This document shows positions 57,666 through 64,000 of a DNA stretch of 64,000 nt, in pieces. A program made the position numbers and the translations under genes. Positions within the stretch are counted from its first letter, which is position 1. Every line of letters starts with the position of its first letter. The notes beneath the pieces were generated by a model. That model ran no database searches. It saw nothing but the letters and a program-made list of their open reading frames with translations, and was not told the DNA's origin. The DNA comes from Thinopyrum elongatum (taxonomy: Eukaryota; Streptophyta; Magnoliopsida; Poales; Poaceae): positions 48,483,375-48,547,374 of the forward strand of contig CM022298.1 of the NCBI GenBank assembly GCA_011799875.1, in the 5' to 3' direction.

Positions 57666-58555
57666 ACGTATGTAGATGCTTAGTACATGGAACGGTGGAA
57701 TTTAGAAAAATGTTGTGATTGCTGTAATTAGGTACTATCCCGGTGAGTGTCCGACGATCGCCAGTTAATATCAAGTGGCACTTTTCAAACAAAGTTTTGG
57801 CAAGCTAATGGACTCTAGCAGAGATGTAATTGATACTATCTTGTAGATCATAGTCGAGTGATCAATGTTGATATAAGGCACTAATCCATAGGATGTACAG
57901 AACAATACTTGTAGCCTTTGGAAAATAGCTAAGTGATGTTTAAAGCTGAGGAATTCTCAAACGTAGCAGAATTCCAGGAATTTTCAGGATATTGGTAAAA
58001 CTTTAGAAATTCGTAGAAAATTAACCGTAACTCTGATGAAAATAATTTATATATGAAAATCGATCAGAATAATATGACGAATCCGAATATGCCCTCCGTT
58101 CGTCTGTCACAAGCAGCTAGCATAGCGAACCTGGAACCGTCCCCCTCCGTTTCATCTGTCCGAAAATGCAGACTTTGGGAAAACATTTCCGGATGTTATC
58201 CCCCTCACCTATACCATGTAGTGCCGCGTTAGAACACCCCTAACTCTCTCAGGAATTCAACATATCCCTGATAACTTGGGGGGGGGGGGGTCCGCAAGTA
58301 TCCTCGACGACCATGAGAGAGGCGGTCCGCAAAGTATCCTCTCTCGAATGATAGGACGACTCATCAGACATGAGGGGGAGGAGTCCTCAACGATCGTCTG
58401 AAACCGACTGTTATAAAATTTGTGAACTTTGCATGATGTTTGCCACTAATCCATTGCTCATATGCATATGATTCCTTGTTGTGATTAAGTCTATGTTTGT
58501 CACTAATCCATCTCTCATGGTTGTATATTGCCATGTTGTAATATTTGCAGAAACT
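57666..58555 (+). other. Element B sequence upstream of ORF2, no gene
   Basis: AT-rich with a C/G run at 58279-58290 and two copies of GGTCCGCAAGTATCCTC/GGTCCGCAAAGTATCCTC (58290-58340). Probably intron of the ORF2 transcript; TTTGCAG at 58544-58550 is a plausible acceptor six bases before the ATG. Confidence 0.4.
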
Positions 58556-60726
58556 ATGGACAACGACTTACAAAAAGAAGAGTTGTTATGGGATATAATC
58601 CGCGACGGAGGTGATATCACCTTGTCGTTTCTCAACGACACTGATGGTCAGGAAAGAGAGGATGACGGGTCCGGTGATCCAATAGAGGAGGAAGGAGATC
58701 ATGACGGCTCCGGTGACCGAATGAAGGAGGAAGGAGATCATGACGGCTCCGGTGACCGAATGGAGGAGGGAGCCTTAATTGTTGCAAAGTCCGGCGAGGT
58801 ATATATATATATATATTAATTAAGCTTCTGCTGACTAGATGCATTAATTGTTTTGTATGTACATATATTAATGCTTCTTTCTTCTTTTAGCCCTCCGGAT
58901 CGAGCCAAACTTCGGTAAGGAGACAAGGCCCGATGAAAAGGTTGGGCCAGGATGAAAGGTTTACGATCGAAGTAGTCGCTCCAAATCGCCAACCGATTGC
59001 CCCCAAGCGGACCAAAGACAAATTTGTACATCAGTGCAGAGTTATTGTTAGGGACAGCGTCCCGATCAGCATCCAAGAATGGAATAAGAAGAAGGACCCT
59101 GAAGTTTCTTATGTCCACGATAGATAGAAAGATGATCTTTGGAACTCGCTAATGAAAAATTTCAGCCTACCGCCAGAGGAGGATCCGAATAAGCCAGTTA
59201 TTCTCCCGAAGGTCAAGGCGTTTGCTCTTAAGAAGATGGCAGAACTATTCAAGAACTGGAAGAAAGATTTGAACAAAAAGTTTGTCGACAAAGACAAGAC
59301 TCCATAGTTCACCGGTCAATATGAGAAGATAAAAGATCACTGGCCCGCATTTGTGGCCTACAAGTAATCGGAGAAGGCCAAGCAAAGGTCAGAGATAAAT
59401 AAGCAAAATGCTGCAAAGAAGAAGTATCACCATGTTACGGGGTCAGGTGGCTATAGCAAAGCCCGGCCTACGTGGGACAAAGCTGAACAAGACCTGCTTG
59501 CTAAAGGGGTCCAACCAGCGACATTGCATTGGCCAGATCGGACAAGGACTTGGTTCTTCGCTGTTGGGGGAACTTTGGACCCATAATCAGGGGAGTGTCG
59601 TTTCACGAAAGCTCAACTTGCAATACCTATCAAAAAGCTTGAGGAAGTAATCAAGGAAGCGCAGGAAGGGAGGTTCCATCCCGACAGAGAGAAGGACGAG
59701 CTGTCCAAGGCCCTCGGAAATCCTAAACACCCTGGACGAACACGAGTCACATCAGGCTCCGTTCCGTGGGTGCATGGGTTTCCCGACAGCGGTGGTTATA
59801 GAAGCCGAGAGAGAAAGAAGAAAGAGGAAGCAAGCGAAATGCAGAAGATCAATGAAAGATTAGCGAAACTAGAGGAACTTGAGAGCCAGCGACCTACCAG
59901 CCAACCATCTTAGCGGCACGAAGATCCTTCATTCGACACTGCCCCCGAAGCTACCCCACCATCTCAGCGGAGAAGCAGTGTGGCTTCCACGGAGCTTGTT
60001 CAGCCTGATATCATGGCTCCTCGCTACCCCGTGGATAGTATCACGGAGAATGAACATTTTGTGCTAATGGCGAAATGCAATAACCTGACCTTGAAGGTGG
60101 CGGTCGGCTCTGTCTTACCTCCTCGAGGTGAGGGTACTTTCCATTGTCGTCCGATTCCAAATGGCTTTGCTATTGTCGGGGTGGATGAAATAATGGACGG
60201 ATTTGAGGGGCTGGAGTTTGAGTACCCTATAGGTGAAGGGGAGATTCATCTAGAAAATGCCTTAAGGAGTACCTATCTATGGAGAAAGGAGAACATCAAG
60301 CTTCCAAACTGGACGTCGCCTCAGCCGGAGGAGGCCCCTCAGTAGACTCCTCACAGTCCAGCTCAACCATCTCAGCTGCTTGAGTCGTCTCCGGCGCGTG
60401 AGCTGTCTCCGTCGCCTCAGCCGTCTCCGGCGGAGGAGGCCCCTCAGTAGAGTCCTCTTCCGCCTCAGCTGTCTCCGGCGCGTAAGAGGACTCCGCGTCC
60501 TCCAGCGCGTCAGCGGACTCCGCCTCCTCCAGCGCGTCAGCGGACTCCGCCGCCTCAGCAAAAGCGGAAGAGAGGCGCCACCGCTACGGCAGCTAGCAGT
60601 ACAACTGGCAAGAAATTCAGAGATGGTCCAAGCCTCAGGGCTCCTCCAAAGTTACCATATGAGAGGACTGACGAGGAAAACAAGGACATCGTTGATGCCG
60701 AAGTGCAGGCCCATTTTGAACGGTAA
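58556..60726 (+). pseudogene. CACTA element B ORF2 (Ptta/En/Spm type, DUF8039-like), many stops
   Basis: Exon 1 is 58556-58798 (MDNDLQKEELLW, then a repeated DHDGSGDRM-EEG motif). A GT-AG intron (58799-58890) leads to exon 2. This reads QCRVIVRDSVPISIQEW, LPPEEDPNKPVI, FKNWKKDLNKKFVDKDKTP, HHVTGSGGYSKARPTWDKAE, HPGRTRVTSGSVPWVHGFPD, then a DUF8039-like region (MAKCNNLTLKVAVGSVLPP, GIVGV-type EYPIGEGEIHLENAL). It ends in a proline-rich repeat tail and YERTDEENKDIVDAEVQ. In-frame stops at 59125, 59305, 59365, 59584, 59911, 60343 and about 60448 make it non-functional. It is cut at 60735 by element C. Confidence 0.82.
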
Positions 60727-60734
60727 CGTCCACC

Positions 60735-60990
60735 CACTACTAGGGAAAACCCTATTAGTAGTGCTTGAAACACCTATAGCAGTAGCGCTGGGTCCAGCGC
60801 TACTGCTAACGCGCTACAACTAAGTTGTAGCAGTAGCACTGGTCAGGGCAGCACTACTGGTAAGTATGGATAGCAGTAGCGCTGCCACGACCAACGCTAC
60901 TGATAACTATCTGTAGCGCTTGAACAAAGTAAGCGCTGCTGATAATCCAGCGCTCCTGCTAGATGCTTTCCAGCGCTACTGCTAGTATTC
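60735..60990. repeat. 3' subterminal repeat array of CACTA element C
   Basis: AGCAGTAGCGCTGG and CCAGCGCTACTGCT copies at about 60778, 60798, 60830, 60870, 60950 and 60970. Confidence 0.85.
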
Positions 60991-61257
60991 CTGCTTTCAC
61001 AGATTTATACCCCCTCTACGTATTTGTGATGTATTTGTACATGCTCCATACAGTAGTTTCATCAGATCATACTAAACATACACAATTCTCATCATATCAT
61101 ACACATACAGTAGTCTCGTCATACCATCATCATCATCATCATCATTCAACACAAATATCATCACATCTCGAAAATAGCGATACACAAGTCATGTCATGTC
61201 TCGAATAAGTGCAACTGCATGGTCATGGCACACACACACAAGTTTCATCATCTCTAT
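60991..61257. other. Spacer with CAT microsatellite
   Basis: Includes seven CAT units at 61124-61145 and several CATCATATCATAC phrases. This is 3' non-coding sequence of the small ORF that follows on the minus strand. Confidence 0.6.
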
Positions 61258-61512
61258 CTAAACCATGATGTAGAAGAGAAGAGCGATCAGCATGAGCAAG
61301 ACCGCGACTAGGTAGTACTTGAGGCATTGGCGGTTCCGCCCCCGCTCTTGCCGGAGCGTCCACCTCAAGTAACTACTTTCCGCTTCGGCTCTGCTGTCGA
61401 ACCCTCTGTGGCTAGCACCCGGGTACTTGTCCACCAGGGCTTGAGCGTCTGTCCAGTGGTCGTAGACTCCTGGAACCCTCCCAACGAACACGGCATAGCA
61501 GTCCTTCGCCAT
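61258..61512 (-). CDS. Small protein: RNase H1 N-terminal/viroplasmin domain with C-terminal hydrophobic segment
   Basis: About 84 residues. The ATG at 61510-61512 (MAKDCYAVFVGR) is preferred over the in-frame ATG at 61533. Residues 5-48 fit the RNase H1 hybrid-binding (viroplasmin) domain: YAVFVGRVPGVYDHW, then VDKYPGASHRGFDSRAEAE. A basic stretch (RQERGRNRQ) follows. The last about 20 residues are strongly hydrophobic (YYLVAVLLMLIALLFYIMV) and look like a single membrane anchor at the very C-terminus. No RNase H catalytic domain is attached. In other RNase H1 proteins this domain binds RNA/DNA hybrids or double-stranded RNA. It is the last ORF before the 3' end of element C and appears intact. 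Function unknown. Confidence 0.7.
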   Translation of the reverse strand: MAKDCYAVFVGRVPGVYDHWTDAQALVDKYPGASHRGFDSRAEAESSYLRWTLRQERGRNRQCLKYYLVAVLLMLIALLFYIMV

Positions 61513-61780
61513 CTCTAATCTATGTACCTGCATCGTCAGTTGATGAATTAAACGATAATATGCAACATAATGTAATTAAGAAAACAAAGAGGCATAATTA
61601 GCAAAATACAAGCAACATATAGTAAACATAAATGACGAAGTTCCTCATACCCAAACTAATTAACTAGAGCGATCTATGCTAGTTTAGGACCACGCGGTTT
61701 AATTACATCACATAGTTTTGCCATGCATAAATTCAAAGTTTTGCAGTAGAAAGACAGTAGTGACACATTGTCATCGACAA
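61513..61780. other. Non-coding spacer between ORF2 and the small ORF of element C
   Basis: AT-rich, no repeats or gene recognised. Confidence 0.5.
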
Positions 61781-64000
61781 TCAGTCCTCCATGTCGGCGG
61801 TCCAATCTTCATAGTCAGGGAGGAAGCACCCGAGCTTCTTGAAAGGCTTCAAGTCCAGACGCTGAGCGAGTAGCAGTGCTCGGACATCATCCCGCGTGAT
61901 TGGCCCATGGTAGAACATCCCTGTTGGTTCGAGGACCTGCTTCATGATCACTTGGGCAAGTTCACACTGTACGTGATAAAACTCAGCTCGGATTCGATGA
62001 TCCGGTGTCTTTCCTATGCTTGTGGCCCAGTCGACAATCTCAGCATCGTTGGTAGTAGCTGACATGCGAAGGCGTTGATTATCCCTTCTGTACTCGAGCA
62101 GGTGATGCATGAGGTAGAATCCATCAGCCTTACTGGTGTGCGGTTGCTGGATGCAGCAGAAGTCGGTCTTATGGCGGAAAACCAGCCCATTCTTCCTGTG
62201 CCTTTTCACCTTGATATATCCACCAGACAGGCTGAAGGTTAACATGGCACTATCGAGAACACTCTTTATGTGCGTGTAATCCTTTTTCTTGATGTTCTTC
62301 GATGAGTCCAAGTACATAGCATGGGAGTATTCTGGGTACAGAACGATGACGACGGCGCCCCCCCCCTCCGCTGCGCAAATTAAGTACACCTCAAATTAGC
62401 CTCCATGCTTGCAAAGGAATGATTAACACTTACGGAAGGATATGCGCGGATGAATTACGTGGGATGATAAGGCAGGAGAATCGCTTCCTTGTCCTTATTA
62501 GCGATCATGAAGTCGCCGATGTACTTGGTCGCATAGTCACGGTGCTCTTTGCAGACTGCCAAGAAGCTCTCGTGCATATAGTATGGGTCCGCGACGCAGA
62601 TATATTTTATGTTCTCGATCCTGATGAAGTAGTTGAGATACAGCGCATACATGCGGATGAACTAGAAATCTAGCTTGCTCATGTGGAACATGTCGTAAAT
62701 GTAGTCAAATCGCAGGATGAACTGATTTGCGGGCCAGGTCTCGACGTACAACTTCCCACCTGGCACCTGAGCCGCGTAAAGCAGGTATCCTGTTTTTTTC
62801 GCGATGAGAAGGCTTTTCTCTCTAGCCAGCACATCTTCATGAAGTCTCGTTAGATCATTGTTCAGTATGTGCTCTAGCTCTTTGGCAGGTAGGATTAGGT
62901 CGCCGGCGACATGGAAACGCTTCTTACCTTCGACAGGTATTCTGTCTACCACCCGGGGCTTCAGAGGCGGCTGGCTGCTTGAAGTAGCTCTGGTGCCTTT
63001 AGGGCCTTTCCTGTCCGGTCTCCTCCTTTGCTTCTTCGCGGGTGGCAGTACTGAGCCCACCATACCTTCCCTAACCACCACCCCCAGTGTCGTCGGGCTA
63101 ATCAGTGGATGGCCCTCGGGTTGTTGCTGGGTAGAGGCGGCATCTGGTGGCGTCTCCTACGAGGATCGCTTGAAGAGAGACTTTTTGCATTCCGCCTTAG
63201 GATGTTCCGGCTCCGGCAAATCAGGCAGCATCAAGTCATCATCTCCACGCTCATAGCCTGAGTCTTCGTCATCCTGAGCCATCAATCCTCCATCATCAGA
63301 GGCGTTATTGAAATACTTGTCTGGGTCATCATCATCCTCCTCCATGTCATCATCAGCATTTCCTTCTTCGACAACGGGGGCGACGTCATCTGGCACTAAT
63401 GGAGGCTCTCCCTCGCGTCGTCCACTATCACCCACCACGACAGGTGCAGGTAATTTGGTAGGTGGGGTGGTGTTCATACCTTCTTGAGAAGCTGTCGTTG
63501 GTGTGATACTGGGCGCCTCGAGACGAATAAGTGTATTCGGCCAAGGCAAGAACCAGCTCTTGCATGTGCCAATACGCTTAGGGGTCTCCTTGTCATCGAC
63601 TGGTACCGGAGGAGGCAAATCCTCGAAGCCCGCTATGACACTGGCCACGTTAACCTTGAAGACGCCATCGGGCATCTCTCGGTTGTGGAACATGCGGTCC
63701 TTCGGCTTCACGATCGTTGCCTTTCCCACGGCCACCTTCTGGCCCTTGATGTCGTCGAGTAGGGTGCACGGGGTATCGTCGGCCTACGAAGAAGACATGT
63801 CTGCGACGTCAAACATCTGAAAGGCAACTAAAATGGAAGACTATAGACATGCTGGTGAAAAGGGTATGACATGTAATTACCGTGAGGGCGTCGAGCTCAG
63901 CCAGCGACGAAGGCCCGCCGAGCATGCCAGACACGGAGGTCGGGCTGCTATGAACAGGAGCGGGACCTTTTGCGGTTGCTTGAGCAGGTGCTGGTGCTGT
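61781..64000 (-). pseudogene. CACTA element C ORF2 (DUF8039 plus Ulp1-like region), multi-exon with stops
   Basis: Read on the minus strand: an exon from beyond the window to 63881 (ending SSLAELDALT, then GT); a long exon from 63816 to about 62447; and a last exon from 62370 to 61781 (AG at 62371-62372). The long exon has a DUF8039-like block (VAVGKATIVKPKDRM, VNVASVIAGFEDLPPPV), an acidic region, a basic region (KKQRRRPDRKGPKG) and LYALYLN-type sequence ending LPYHPT. The last exon resembles the C-terminal part of Ulp1/SENP-like proteases: VVIVLYPEYSHAMYLDSSK, FCCIQQPHTSKADGFYLMH. The cysteine expected before the GFY motif is Asp. In-frame stops lie near 63784, 63158 and 62671, so the copy is probably dead. 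Confidence 0.75.

Larger units (their letters stand above)
21537..60734 (+). mobile_element. CACTA element B, opened by three nested insertions
   Basis: The 5' terminus CACTAGTAGAAAACAGGGG is at 21537. Element B is then read in pieces: 21537-24706 (5' array, promoter, most of the transposase), 34315-38083 (transposase end, tandem repeats, internal repeat array, ORF2 leader) and 57577-60734 (ORF2). The pieces are separated by a Gypsy element and a putative Helitron. The last is followed at 60735 by CACTA element C, beyond which the 3' end of B should lie. The pieces add up to about 10.1 kb. Linking the third piece depends on the GTAT microsatellite being continuous across the Helitron junction, so that step is an inference. 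Confidence 0.7.
60735..64000 (-). mobile_element. CACTA element C, 3' end; continues past the window
   Basis: The terminus CACTACTAGGGAAAACCCTA at 60735 is followed by an AGCAGTAGCGCTGG subterminal array. The genes run on the minus strand toward this end, so it is the 3' end. The putative TSD ACC (60732-60734) cannot be confirmed because the other end is outside. It lies in the 3' part of ORF2 of element B. Its repeats are of the element A type. Confidence 0.8.

Overview
The window is plant nuclear DNA and almost certainly from a Triticeae grass (wheat, Aegilops or barley type). The basis is an Angela/BARE-1/WIS-like Copia LTR, CACTA elements with long subterminal repeat arrays, Stowaway and Tourist MITEs, grass Helitrons and large chromovirus-type Gypsy LTRs. 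The only host genes I recognise are two PHT1 high-affinity phosphate transporters. Everything else is nested transposons and AT-rich spacer.

Layout. (1) 1-10872: CACTA element A, read on the minus strand. Its 5' terminus is at 10872 and its 3' end lies left of the window. It carries a TNP2-type transposase (about 9960 to 4323) and the start of a second ORF (730 to <1). It holds two insertions with target site duplications (TSDs): an Angela/BARE-like solo LTR (982-2720, TSD AGCAC) and a 2.1 kb non-autonomous CACTA (6872-8972, TSD TCG) that contains a 5S rRNA-derived segment. (2) 10873-21536: the genic island. A PHT1 lacking exon 1 (11897-12985, minus) and a complete two-exon PHT1 (16133-17794, plus) are divergently arranged, with MITEs, AT-rich spacer and a 1.76 kb Helitron (19140-20897). 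(3) 21537 to the right edge: CACTA element B, plus strand, opened up by nested insertions. Its transposase (22334-24706 and 34315-35051) is split by a Gypsy element (24707-34309, TSD CCAAA). Between its two genes a putative 19.5 kb Helitron (38084-57576) sits between A and T inside a GTAT microsatellite. That Helitron carries F-box/LRR gene fragments and is itself interrupted by a Copia element (40666-51050, flanked by ATTCT) with a rearranged left end. Element B resumes with its second ORF (58556-60726, a pseudogene), and a further CACTA, element C, begins at 60735 and runs off the window on the minus strand.

How it fits together. Elements A and B show the same plan: terminus, subterminal repeat array, transposase, a second internal array of the same repeat, a GC-rich leader, then ORF2. 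This suggests two promoters per element, each next to a repeat array. The relative order of insertion is readable: elements A and B first; then Gypsy, the large Helitron, element C and the small CACTA; the Copia element is among the most recent, with about 8 differences between its 2177 bp LTRs. The transposase of element A is uninterrupted apart from its one insertion. The genes of B and C have stops and frameshifts. All similarity statements come from reading motifs; no database search was run.
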